From the NCBI GenBank assembly GCA_021794255.1, contig JAJYRF010000019.1, forward strand, positions 1-64,000: a stretch of 64,000 bases of DNA, written 5' to 3'. The position numbers and the translations under genes are program-made. The DNA comes from a bacterium (GTDB lineage Bacteria; SZUA-79; Acidulodesulfobacterales; Acidulodesulfobacteraceae). Under the pieces are notes generated by a model. That model was not told where the DNA came from and did not search any database. It saw nothing but the letters and a program-made list of their open reading frames with translations. Shown here piece by piece: positions 1-8,263 of the stretch (positions within the stretch are counted from its first letter, which is position 1; each line of letters starts with the position of its first letter).

Positions 1-108
1 TATCTTTATTGTTATCTTTATTGTTATCTTTATTGTTATCTTTATTGTTATCTTTATTGTTATCTTTATTGTTATCTTTATTGTTATCTTTATTGTTATC
101 TTTATTGT
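1..108. repeat. 12-bp tandem repeat, 9 exact copies, running off the left edge
   Basis: The unit tatctttattgt is repeated nine times without a mismatch and the array begins at the window edge, so its full length is unknown. A second small array of aataagat (three copies, 169-192) follows. The HxlR-type gene starts at 307, so both arrays sit in its upstream region. No promoter could be picked with confidence in this A/T-only sequence. Confidence 0.95.
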
Positions 109-306
109 TATATAGATACCTAAAATATATCTAACATGAATATTATTATAATAATATGACAATAAAATAATAAGATAATAAGATAATAAGATAATAATAA
201 TCTAAACAAATTATTGTTTTATTAATTATTTAATTAAATAAATTTTTTGTTTTTAATAAACAAAAAAAATAATATAATGAATAGAAATTAATTTAAAAAA
301 ATAAAT

Positions 307-615
307 ATGAAAACAGATAAAATAATATGTCCTGTTGAGAAAACTCTTGAAATAATAGGAGGAAGCTGGAAGGTAAGAATATTAAGCGAACTTTTCACAG
401 GCACTAAACGCTTTAATGTTCTTAAAAAATGTGTAAACGGTATAACTCATAAAATGCTTATTCAGCAGTTAAGAGATCTTGAAAATCAAGGAATTATTAA
501 TAGAAAAGTGTATGCCATTGTTCCGCCCAAAGTAGAATATTCGCTGACAAATTTAGGAATAAGTTTAAAACCAATTTTAGATGCTATTCATGAATGGGGT
601 GAAAGTCATTTATAA
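307..615 (+). CDS. HxlR-family winged-helix transcriptional regulator
   Basis: The 102-residue protein has the HxlR/MarR-like layout: an N-terminal CPVEKTLEIIGGSWKVRIL block with Cys8, a helix-turn-helix around residues 35-60 (THKMLIQQLRDLENQGII), then the wing (VPPKVEYSLTNLG). Length is normal for the family. HxlR proteins are small cytoplasmic DNA-binding dimers that often respond to electrophiles or redox state through the N-terminal Cys. No Shine-Dalgarno site is visible before the ATG. The next gene on the same strand is a TSUP transporter 180 bp downstream, a plausible target, but this is inference. Confidence 0.88.
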   Translation: MKTDKIICPVEKTLEIIGGSWKVRILSELFTGTKRFNVLKKCVNGITHKMLIQQLRDLENQGIINRKVYAIVPPKVEYSLTNLGISLKPILDAIHEWGESHL

Positions 616-797
616 TAAATCACAATATCAAAATGACGAGGTTAATTTATTATGCAATGATTAATTTATAAAATCAGCCAGTTGGGCTGGGTTAAAAAAA
701 GAAGTATTTTAATCTCAAGACATATAAATATTGTCAAAAATAATTGCATTAGTTTTATTCAAACCTTATTTGCCTTATTTAATAAATGGGAGGAAAA

Positions 798-1673
798 ATG
801 ATTTTATTCTCCCATTTCCTCTTTTATTTTATAGCATTTGCGTGGGCTTTATTTACGGGGCTAATCTTTTCTACAATCGGCGCAGCCGGGGGAATATTTG
901 CCAGTTTCGGTTTTATTACAATACTGCATGTAAAAGCTGCAAATTCAATCAAGGTTATGAGTCAGATTTTAACCATAGTTACTCCGTTAATTGCCGTTCC
1001 TTTGTTTATAAGACAAAAAAGGATTTCATTAATTCTCGGTACAATAATAGCTTCCGGCGGAATAGTCGGAGCTATATTAGGGTCATGGTTTTCAAAACAT
1101 TATTTGTATGAGCTTAAATCATTTAAATATTTTTTTGGCTACCTCACTCTTTTTATTGCTATACTACTTATATATAAAGTTATTTTAAAAAAAAGAAAAC
1201 AAAAATTAAATTCTTCTTTAAATGATTTAAAATTAGAAGACAATGTCATAAAAACACTTGAGGTTAACTTTAGAAATGTAAAAATAAGATATTTTAATCA
1301 GGAATACAACTTCAGTCCGATTTTTGCATTCATAGCAGGTATGATTGTTGCTATAATTTCATCTGTATTTGGAGTAGGAGGAGGCTTTTTGCTCGTTCCT
1401 TTTATGACGGGAATTTTAAATCTTCCGATGATGATAGTTGCAGGAACAAGCATTTTTTCTATACTTATTTCATCTTCGACAAGTGTTACAAATTATATTT
1501 CAATGGGTGTTCATGTTTTGCCTTTTTTATTATTAATTTCAATAGCAGGTATAATAGCGGGTTCATTTTTAGGTCCTATTGTATTAAAATCAAAGTATGT
1601 CAAAGAAGAATATTTGAATTATACGCTAATAGCAGTATTAATATTTATTGGGATTTTTTATATATTTAAATAA
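798..1673 (+). CDS. TSUP (TauE/SafE) family membrane transporter, probable sulfite/organosulfonate exporter
   Basis: This very hydrophobic protein has about eight membrane segments in two related halves, each opening with a Gly-rich motif (IGAAGGIFASFGF in the first half, FGVGGGFLLVPF in the second), the hallmark of TauE/SafE/YfcA proteins. A charged cytoplasmic loop of about 60 residues separates the halves. Family members move sulfite, sulfoacetate and similar anions; the substrate here cannot be read from sequence. An in-frame ATG lies at 786, but GGGAGG at 788-793 is a good ribosome-binding site for the ATG at 798, which I chose. It follows the HxlR regulator on the same strand. Confidence 0.85.
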   Translation: MILFSHFLFYFIAFAWALFTGLIFSTIGAAGGIFASFGFITILHVKAANSIKVMSQILTIVTPLIAVPLFIRQKRISLILGTIIASGGIVGAILGSWFSKHYLYELKSFKYFFGYLTLFIAILLIYKVILKKRKQKLNSSLNDLKLEDNVIKTLEVNFRNVKIRYFNQEYNFSPIFAFIAGMIVAIISSVFGVGGGFLLVPFMTGILNLPMMIVAGTSIFSILISSSTSVTNYISMGVHVLPFLLLISIAGIIAGSFLGPIVLKSKYVKEEYLNYTLIAVLIFIGIFYIFK

Positions 1674-1769
1674 CGCCGATATATTTTTTACCTTCTGTTC
1701 TATCCTCTGCTCTATATGCCTAAAATTGTAGATAGAAATTATTAAAAGTGTAGTAATGCTTTAGTAAAA

Positions 1770-2020
1770 CTGGATGAGCCGTCCAAATACCGACGGCTAT
1801 AAACCGTACCTGCTTGCGCGGGAATGACTGCATATAGCGAGTGAAACGATAAATATTAGCAAAGTCATTCCCGCCGCGTAGGCGGGAAAGTTCTAAAGTA
1901 GAAACGTACGCCGTTTCTATTCGCGATGCTATTAAGCCATATAAATGCACGCCGTTTATGGCGAAGCGGTAAGCCAGAATAAAATTATCTATCGGCAATT
2001 TTGGGTGGCAATTTTGGGTT
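1770..2020. repeat. REP/MITE-like GC-richer island with nested inverted repeats
   Basis: This non-coding stretch is clearly less A/T-rich than its surroundings. It holds an inverted repeat gcgggaatgact (1818-1829) / agtcattcccgc (1863-1874), a hairpin cccgcc-gcgta-ggcggg (1870-1886), and two abutting 13-bp copies of ggcaattttgggt (1994-2019). The ATTCCCGCG...CGGGAAT core resembles the dispersed REP-type palindromes common in Gram-negative genomes. A 92-codon reading frame on the minus strand crosses it, but it is made of the repeat and looks non-coding. A degenerate relative lies at 41667-41714. Confidence 0.6.
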
Positions 2021-2164
2021 TTATATATATCTATTATTTTATTCGTTCAATTTTATGATGATTTATAATTATTAAATAATATTAATAATTATATTGCATA
2101 CAATAATAAAATATGATATATATATTCAATAAGATTGATAATAAAATTATGTTTTATTTTTGTT

Positions 2165-2216
2165 ATATATCTTAAACATATATCTTAAACATATATCTTA
2201 AATATATATCTTAAAT
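2165..2216. repeat. 13-bp tandem repeat, 4 copies, upstream of tpx
   Basis: Four abutting copies of atatatcttaaac (last base c, c, t, t) lie 65 bp before the thiol peroxidase start codon, in the region where its promoter should be. Confidence 0.9.
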
Positions 2217-2280
2217 AAATAAGCAAATAATCAAATATGGTTTTAAAATTAACTACTAAATTAACGTAAGGAGGATTAAA

Positions 2281-2781
2281 ATGTCTGAAACAGTTTCTTT
2301 AAAAGGTAATAAGGTATCATTGGCAGGGCCGACATTAAATGTAGGGGATAAAGCTCCTAAAGTTATTGTTGTAGCTAAAGATTTAAAGGAAAAGGAGGTA
2401 GGCGGTGAAAATGTAAAAGTTCAATTAATAATTACCGTACCTTCGCTTGATACCCCTGTTTGCGAAACGGAAGCCAAAAAATTTAATGAAATGTTGTCAA
2501 AATTTGAAAATATTGATGTTAATATTATATCAATGGATTTGCCTTTTGCTCAGAATAGATTTTGTGAAAGTTTTAATATAAAAAATATTACCGTAGCATC
2601 GGATTTTAGAAATAGAGATATGGGAAAATACGGCGTTATTATAGGTGAAGGCGCCTTAAAAGGATTAACGGCAAGAGCTGTTTTCGTTGTAAATAAAGAA
2701 GGTAAAATTACATATAAGCAATTAGTCCCTGAAATAACGCAAGAACCAAATTATGAAGAAGTGTTAAACGCTTTAAAATAA
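2281..2781 (+). CDS. tpx: Thiol peroxidase (atypical 2-Cys peroxiredoxin)
   Basis: The enzyme reduces hydrogen and alkyl peroxides with electrons from thioredoxin. The 166-residue protein carries the Tpx signature PSLDTPVCETE with peroxidatic Cys61 and the resolving Cys95 in NRFCESFNI; both numbers equal those of the E. coli enzyme. Length is full. A strong Shine-Dalgarno site (aaggagg) sits 7 bp before the ATG. It stands alone between a repeat-rich upstream region and a convergent oxidoreductase gene. The reductant could come from the thioredoxin reductase at 40533-41456; thioredoxin itself is not in the window. Confidence 0.97.
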   Translation: MSETVSLKGNKVSLAGPTLNVGDKAPKVIVVAKDLKEKEVGGENVKVQLIITVPSLDTPVCETEAKKFNEMLSKFENIDVNIISMDLPFAQNRFCESFNIKNITVASDFRNRDMGKYGVIIGEGALKGLTARAVFVVNKEGKITYKQLVPEITQEPNYEEVLNALK

Positions 2782-2810
2782 TTTGAAAAATGATATTCTT
2801 AAGATAAATC

Positions 2811-2956
2811 TTAATCTTGCGATATAAGATATAAATTGCAAAAAATTATTAAAACCTTAATAAATACTGATATTAATGAAAGTTATGGTATTTATTTCAG
2901 ATAGTATTTATATAATATTATTAACACCGATTAAAAATTTTATATCGCAGGATTAA
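2811..2956. repeat. Short element bounded by 16-bp inverted repeats (TTAATCYTGCGATATA)
   Basis: ttaatcttgcgatata (2811-2826) is mirrored by tatatcgcaggattaa (2941-2956), 15 of 16 bases complementary, enclosing 114 bp of A/T-rich sequence between the convergent tpx and molybdopterin oxidoreductase genes. The same end sequence bounds a shorter element at 10505-10568. It could be a miniature transposable element or, less likely, a long-loop transcription terminator. Confidence 0.6.
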
Positions 2957-3001
2957 TGATAAAAACAATAAGTAATAATAAAAAAACAAAACAATAATAA
3001 C

Positions 3002-5311
3002 TCAAGCTATAATTTTATTAATCTTTACAAAAGTTGAGAAAAAAGTCGCCCCTCCTCCGATATCCGATAAATCATCAGACGTTAAAGCATTTACGCCGCT
3101 TTGGTTTTTATAATCTTCTTTCCACCATAAACCTGCAGAAACTACAACGCCCGGTAAGACAGAATCTATAATTTTAGCTTTTATTAAAACGCAGCCCCTT
3201 TCATTTTCAATTTTAACAATATCCTCGTCGTTTATTTCTAATTTCTTGGCATCTGTAGGGTTAATTTCTAAAAATGGCTCATTGGCTTTAATTTTAAGAG
3301 AAGATATATTTGCAAAAGTAGAATTTAAAAAAAAATGATTTGGAGGAGTTATAAGCGTAAAAGGAAAGTCAGGATTCTTACAGTTGTTTGATTTATTATC
3401 TAAATCTTCCGCGTTTACGATCTTTTTAATATGATTGATGTGATTATCATTATTTGTAGTGCTGCATGAAATGTAATTTTCATTTTTTTGGCTTTTTTCT
3501 TTATCATTTAAGTATTCTTCTGCTTTAATAATCGGTTTATAATTTGGCATATCAAATAAGCCTAATTCTGCAAGCTTTTTGCTTTTAAATTCAATTTTTC
3601 CGGAAGCTGTTAAGAAATTAAAGTCGGCAAATGGACGCTCAGGAATATTTAGCATTATAAATCTTTCTTTTTTAAGCCGTTCAAGCGTTATGCCTTTATC
3701 GTGCCAGTAAGGAAGATCTAAAGCTTGACGGGCTATGTCTTCTTCGCAATCTGAAAAACATGGTTCCGTATATCCTAACCTTTTTGCCAATAGCTTAAAT
3801 ACTTCTATGTTTGGTTTAGCTTCACCTATCGGAGAAATTACAGGGTCCGCCCATTGAATTGATGTGTGCCAATAGCTTGCGTAAAGGTCGGCATGTTCAA
3901 AACTTGTGGTTGCAGGAAGAATAATGTCTGCCCATTTTGCCGTATCCGTCATTATCTGTTCATGGACTACCGTAAAAAGGTCTTCTCTTGCTAAACCTTT
4001 CAGGACTAAATTTTGATTGGGAGCCACAATCGCCGGATTGCTGTTATACACATACAGCGAACGGATCGGTGCCGGCGTCGGCAAGTTAAGTCCGCATAAT
4101 ATTTTTCCAAGCTGCACCATATTAATAATTCTAGTTTCAGAATATTTTTTATTTAAGGCGGGTCTTTCTATCGCTTCATTATTAAACGGAAAATATCCTG
4201 AATTTGATTTTAATGCTCCGCCGCCTTTATATTGCCATGCTCCGATTAATGCGGGCAGCAAAGAAATAATCCATGTATTTATACCTCCGTTGTTGTGATG
4301 TTGAAGACCATTACCTATACGAATAAAACTTGATTTTGTTTTTGCGTAAAGATGAGCTAATTCTTCAATAGTTTTTGATGTTAAACCTGTAAGGTCGGCA
4401 ACTCTCTCAGGAGGATATTGCATCGCCTGTTCGTAAAATTCATTAAAACCGTATGAGTATTTTTCTAAAAATACTTTATCCTCTAAGTTATCCCTTAATA
4501 TTATATAAGATAAACCTAAAGCTAAAGCGCCGTCCGAACCGGGTAGAATTAAATAAAAATTATCTGCCCATTTTGCCGTTTTATTGCGATGAACATCTAT
4601 CGCTATAATTTTAGCGCCGTTTTTACGCGCATTATCCGCTAAAATAGCTTGATGCATATTTGTTTCCAAAACATTAATGCCCCAAAATATTATAAGCTTT
4701 GAATTGACTGTTTCCGTCGGATTTATGCTTTTAGAGTCTCCGTAGGCTAATTGATAGCCCAAGCCCCCTGCCGTCGAACATATAGTCCTGTCTAGTCTTG
4801 TAGCGCCGATTTTATTAAAAAGCCGCCTATCCATACTGCCTTTATTAATTATGCCTTCTGTTCCTCCGTAAGAATACGGCAAAATACATTCAGGTCCGTA
4901 TTTTACTGTTAAATCCCGCCACTTTTTTACTATTTCATCTATGGCAGCTTCCCAGCTGATGCGTTCAAAATTATTATTTTCAGCTTCTGATTTAATTTGA
5001 GTTCCATCTTTTTTTCCAATTCTGTGCATAGGATAAAGTATTCTTGACGGACTATAAATACGTTCGGGATAAGCGCGGACTTTTTCGCAAATAATGCCTT
5101 TAGTCATTGGGTGAGATAAATCGCCTGATACTTTGACGATTTTCTTATAAATTATTTTTTGATTTTTTACCTCTGTTCCGCTCTCTATTTTAGCAGTTGG
5201 CGCTGCTTTAATTTCTGATTCTATTTCTGCTTTTGTTTCAATGACCGTTTCTGCTTTTAATGCGCATGTATCAGGACAATCGTGCGGACAGACCGAGTAA
5301 TAAATTGCCAT
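3002..5311 (-). CDS. Molybdopterin (bis-MGD) oxidoreductase catalytic subunit, orphan
   Basis: The 769-residue protein belongs to the DMSO-reductase superfamily. An N-terminal [4Fe-4S] motif comprises Cys8, Cys12, Cys16 and Cys75 (CPHDCPDTCAL, then GIICEKV), followed by MGD-binding regions and a C-terminal molydopterin-dinucleotide domain (EPFLEINPTDAKKL region). It looks most like the soluble YoaE-type branch; the substrate is unknown. No Tat signal is visible, so it is probably cytoplasmic, and no iron-sulfur or membrane-anchor subunit gene lies beside it. Two Lys/Glu- and Asn-rich insertions stand out: one between the third and fourth cluster cysteines (about residues 22-52) and one before the C-terminal domain. 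An AAGGA ribosome-binding site precedes the ATG. Confidence 0.85.
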   Translation of the reverse strand: MAIYYSVCPHDCPDTCALKAETVIETKAEIESEIKAAPTAKIESGTEVKNQKIIYKKIVKVSGDLSHPMTKGIICEKVRAYPERIYSPSRILYPMHRIGKKDGTQIKSEAENNNFERISWEAAIDEIVKKWRDLTVKYGPECILPYSYGGTEGIINKGSMDRRLFNKIGATRLDRTICSTAGGLGYQLAYGDSKSINPTETVNSKLIIFWGINVLETNMHQAILADNARKNGAKIIAIDVHRNKTAKWADNFYLILPGSDGALALGLSYIILRDNLEDKVFLEKYSYGFNEFYEQAMQYPPERVADLTGLTSKTIEELAHLYAKTKSSFIRIGNGLQHHNNGGINTWIISLLPALIGAWQYKGGGALKSNSGYFPFNNEAIERPALNKKYSETRIINMVQLGKILCGLNLPTPAPIRSLYVYNSNPAIVAPNQNLVLKGLAREDLFTVVHEQIMTDTAKWADIILPATTSFEHADLYASYWHTSIQWADPVISPIGEAKPNIEVFKLLAKRLGYTEPCFSDCEEDIARQALDLPYWHDKGITLERLKKERFIMLNIPERPFADFNFLTASGKIEFKSKKLAELGLFDMPNYKPIIKAEEYLNDKEKSQKNENYISCSTTNNDNHINHIKKIVNAEDLDNKSNNCKNPDFPFTLITPPNHFFLNSTFANISSLKIKANEPFLEINPTDAKKLEINDEDIVKIENERGCVLIKAKIIDSVLPGVVVSAGLWWKEDYKNQSGVNALTSDDLSDIGGGATFFSTFVKINKIIA

Positions 5312-5693
5312 ATTTATATCCTTTTATTTTTATTTATATCCATAATTTATTTGATAAAATGTCAATTTGGATAGTATATGATACTTCGCCCGTATTTATT
5401 TATATTTACAGTTTTTTTATATAAAAAATTTAAGCTTTAAATATTATTTATTTTACTATTTTACCTTATTTTTAATTTACTAACAATTTATTATTTTTTT
5501 AATATATAAATTATAAAATATACTTTAATAAAGTCAATTTTTATAATATAATCAATTCTTCTGTTATCGGTTAAAAATAAAAAAAATTAGAACAGTTTTA
5601 TTTGCTATATAAAACTTTATAAGATTAACGATACGATGTATTTAATTTTAATTTAAATTAATTTAAAGTTATTTTTTATAATCTACTAATGTA
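5312..5693. other. Divergent intergenic region, no gene recognised
   Basis: These 382 bp between the divergent oxidoreductase and prepilin peptidase genes are almost pure A/T. I see no open frame, RNA gene or convincing operator. Promoters for both flanking genes must lie here, but candidate boxes are too common in such sequence to assign. Confidence 0.6.
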
Positions 5694-6710
5694 ATGCTGT
5701 TTACAAACAACTTATTTTATTTTTTGTCTTTTTTTGTATTTATTTTTGGCTTAGTTATCGGAAGTTTTTTAAATGTGGTTATTTATAGACTCCCGGAAGG
5801 TAAGTCTTTATTATTCCCCGCCTCGTCATGTCCCGATTGTAAAACAAAAATTAAATTCTATGACAATATTCCTATTGTCAGCTATCTTTTATTAAGAGGA
5901 AAATGCCGTTCTTGCGGTAAAAAAATATCATTAATTTATCCTATCATTGAATTTTTAACAGCCGTTTTATTTTATTTATTATTTGTTAAAATTTTTTACA
6001 GGGCATTTTTTTATTTTGATATAACCCCTTATAATTTATCATTATTCAAAAATTATTTAACCTACAATTTTTTATTATTTATATCATATAGTTTTTTTAT
6101 ATTTATTTTAATCCCAATTTCTTTTATAGATTTTTTTCATAGAATAATTCCCGATTTATTAAATATCATACTAATTATAGCTGGATTTTTATTTAATATT
6201 TTTTTATTGCATAAAAGTTTTTTATTTCCTTTTATCGGTTTTATTACGGGCGGATTATTTTTTTATTTAATAGCTGTTTCTTATGATTTAATAAGAAAAA
6301 AAGAAGGCTTAGGCGGCGGCGATATAAAATTAATAGCCGGAATCGGAACGTTTGTAGGCATTAAAGGCGTTATTTTTACAATATTTGCAGGCTCTTTTTT
6401 TGGATTATCAGGATTTATATTAGGCGGTTTATATTTGTATATACAAGACCGCGCAAAAATAATAAGTAATCAGAGCAATAAAAAAAAATTAATTCAAAAC
6501 GACAGTAATTATAATAGCATCTATCATAGCGATGACATTAGCAATTCCAATTCAAAAATAAATTTAGAAAAATTAGAATTAAATAAAACCGATGAAAATT
6601 TTATATCGTCAAAAATACCGTTTGGACCATTTTTGTCAATGGCTGCTATTTTTTATTTATTTTATGGAAATTATCTAATTAACATATATATAAATTTTAT
6701 AAAAAGATAA
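5694..6710 (+). CDS. pilD: Type IV prepilin peptidase / N-methyltransferase (A24 family)
   Basis: This inner-membrane aspartic protease cleaves and N-methylates type IV pilins or type II secretion pseudopilins. The N-terminal methyltransferase domain has the zinc Cys pairs C46xxC49 and C71xxC74 after a first membrane segment with GSFLNVVIYRLP. Catalytic aspartates are Asp146 (FIDFFHRIIPD) and Asp210 in the GGGD motif. Several further membrane segments follow. An Asn/Ser/Lys-rich cytoplasmic insertion of roughly 50 residues (about 255-305) before the last membrane segment is unusual. No pilin or secretion genes are adjacent. No Shine-Dalgarno site precedes the ATG. Confidence 0.93.
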   Translation: MLFTNNLFYFLSFFVFIFGLVIGSFLNVVIYRLPEGKSLLFPASSCPDCKTKIKFYDNIPIVSYLLLRGKCRSCGKKISLIYPIIEFLTAVLFYLLFVKIFYRAFFYFDITPYNLSLFKNYLTYNFLLFISYSFFIFILIPISFIDFFHRIIPDLLNIILIIAGFLFNIFLLHKSFLFPFIGFITGGLFFYLIAVSYDLIRKKEGLGGGDIKLIAGIGTFVGIKGVIFTIFAGSFFGLSGFILGGLYLYIQDRAKIISNQSNKKKLIQNDSNYNSIYHSDDISNSNSKINLEKLELNKTDENFISSKIPFGPFLSMAAIFYLFYGNYLINIYINFIKR

Positions 6711-6758
6711 TGCAAATGAATAATAGCCTCTATAAAAATAGATAATTTTAATTACCGG

Positions 6759-7355
6759 CTATATTTTTAATAATAGCAGGTATTCTTTTAAAACAGAAAA
6801 ACAGCCTTTTAACACTTCTTTGCTATGATTAGATTTAGAAATCATAATGCAGCCTTCAAATGATGCGATTATAAAATTTGCAGCTAAATTTTCATCTAAT
6901 TCTTGTTTAATAATTTTTTTTGTTTTTGATATTTGTAAAGCTTTTTTTATATGGTTGTGCCACATTATTATTATTTCATTAGTTAATTTTGAAAGGATAG
7001 GGTCTTTTGCGGATAATTCAAGAATTAAATTTCCTAAAGGACATCCTGTTTTGGCAAGATTATCGGCGTTATTTAAATATACGCCGTCAATAATTTTACA
7101 TATTTCATCAATAGGATTAACTGCCGTGCGAACAGTCGACCATTGACTGTCAAAAAAAGGCTTTATTATTTCTTCTATTACTGCGATAGCAATATCTTTT
7201 TTTGATTTAAAATAATAATAGATACAACCCTTTGTTGCATTAATATTATCTATAATATCCTGTATACCTGTACCTTCATAGCCTTTTTCAAGCATTAAGA
7301 CATAGGCTGTATCTATTATTTCTATTCTTTTGTAATCTTTATTTTTAACTGCCAT
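6759..7355 (-). CDS. TetR/AcrR-family transcriptional regulator (NemR-like subgroup)
   Basis: The N-terminal helix-turn-helix is typical (RIEIIDTAYVLMLEKGYEG, then TKGCIYYYFKSKKDI), and the C-terminal ligand domain includes GCPLGNLILELS, a stretch I associate with the NemR-like branch of TetR repressors. Start codons at 7409 and 7385 are also in frame; I prefer 7355 because it places the DNA-binding domain at the usual distance, but none has a ribosome-binding site. The gene lies downstream of, and on the same strand as, a DsrE-type gene whose promoter at 8061-8107 carries a palindrome with the ACCGACCAGT core. It probably represses that promoter and thus may autoregulate. Confidence 0.88.
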   Translation of the reverse strand: MAVKNKDYKRIEIIDTAYVLMLEKGYEGTGIQDIIDNINATKGCIYYYFKSKKDIAIAVIEEIIKPFFDSQWSTVRTAVNPIDEICKIIDGVYLNNADNLAKTGCPLGNLILELSAKDPILSKLTNEIIIMWHNHIKKALQISKTKKIIKQELDENLAANFIIASFEGCIMISKSNHSKEVLKGCFSVLKEYLLLLKI

Positions 7356-7575
7356 TTTTAGTGAATTCTTAGTCAATATTGACATACGATAATATAATAA
7401 TATATTCAAATTACATATTTTTAAAGCTTTATTTAAAATTGTTATTTGAAATAAAATTTCGTATTTGTTTTTAATACTATATTATTTGCTGAAAAGTGAA
7501 ATATAAATTGTTGACTGATATGCAATATCTATATGTATAAAAATGTATAGAATGTATAGATATATTACAGCATTG

Positions 7576-7926
7576 TTAAAAAGTTAACGGCTGATAACCT
7601 TCGGACATAAATTGAGCTATAGCTTGACCTGCGTGAACCATTTCAACTTTTTTATCAATCAAAACTTGACTTATCCCATAACCTTCGGCAACTGCAACAC
7701 ATGCCTGCGGCACTATATTGTTGTTTAAAACTTGCTCATAAGCTTCTATGATTTCTTTATCTTCTGTTTTAGCAATAAAATCTTCTCCCGGTCCAAAAAA
7801 AATCAATTTAACATCTTCAAACGCTCCGCTGTTTTTCGTTCTCCACGCAACATTAAGACCAAGTTTAACTTTGACAGGATTATCGTTTCCAGATAAAATA
7901 ATAATCAATGCTTTTGCTTTCGACAT
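7576..7926 (-). CDS. DsrE/DsrF-like family protein
   Basis: The 116-residue protein has the alpha/beta fold pattern of DsrE-like proteins: KALIIILSGNDNP near the N terminus, a central DVKLIFFGPG strand, and the single Cys76 in VPQACVAVAEGYGIS at the position where sulfur-handling relatives carry their persulfide Cys. Members shuttle sulfane sulfur or have unknown roles; function here is not proven. A strong ribosome-binding site (aaaggaga) precedes the start. The promoter region at 8061-8107 has consensus-like boxes overlapped by a palindrome. A second DsrE-type gene at 38158-38535 has a similar motif upstream. Confidence 0.82.
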   Translation of the reverse strand: MSKAKALIIILSGNDNPVKVKLGLNVAWRTKNSGAFEDVKLIFFGPGEDFIAKTEDKEIIEAYEQVLNNNIVPQACVAVAEGYGISQVLIDKKVEMVHAGQAIAQFMSEGYQPLTF

Positions 7927-8060
7927 AGCAGTATCTCCTTTTTAATTTAATTAATTTAAATAGCTGAGTTAAAATTTTTGTTTTTATTTATTTAAAAATT
8001 CATATTGAAAAATATTATATATTTAATAAATAATCTAAATTTTTTATATTTATTGGTTAT

Positions 8061-8107
8061 AAATACCGACCAGTTTGTATTTTACAATATATATAAAAAA
8101 ATGTCAA
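8061..8107 (-). promoter_or_regulatory. Sigma-70-type promoter overlapped by a TetR-type operator, for the DsrE-like gene
   Basis: Reading the minus strand, TTGACA (8107-8102) and TAAAAT (8084-8079) are separated by exactly 17 bp. A palindrome AAATAC-N10-GTATTT (8061-8082) with core ACCGACCAGT overlaps the -10 box and the expected transcription start. The core resembles operators of NemR-like TetR repressors as I recall them. The position is right for repression of the DsrE-type gene starting at 7926 and of the tetR gene behind it. Confidence 0.6.
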
Positions 8108-8263
8108 CAAATAAAATTAACTTTAATTTTTTGCATAATAAAATAATTATTTATAGCATATATTAATTTAATAATTATATATATAAAATAATTAACATTA
8201 CTTCTTTAATTAATTTATAGTTTTTATTTATAATAATAAAATATTATATTTCATCATTAATAG

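Noticed and set aside
661..700. Terminator after the HxlR gene (cagcc-agttg-ggctg)
   Set aside because: The stem is only 5 bp and is followed by A residues, not a T-run.
731..1111. 126-codon open frame on the plus strand
   Set aside because: It overlaps the TSUP gene in another frame and has no family features; it is a shadow of the real gene.
1720..1998. 92-codon open frame on the minus strand
   Set aside because: It runs through the REP-like island and its inverted repeats, with no ribosome-binding site or recognisable domain.
2063..2095. PerR/Fur-box-like sequence TTATAATTATTAAAT upstream of tpx
   Set aside because: It partly fits the TTATAATnATTATAA consensus and a PerR-like gene exists at 53461-53913, but such A/T patterns occur everywhere in this window.
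4017..4298. 93-codon open frame opposite the molybdopterin oxidoreductase
   Set aside because: It is fully inside a well-supported gene on the other strand.
7525..7565. Hairpin-like stretch between the DsrE-like gene and tetR
   Set aside because: Arms of about nine A/T pairs with a 21-base loop are within what chance gives in this composition, and there is no T-run.
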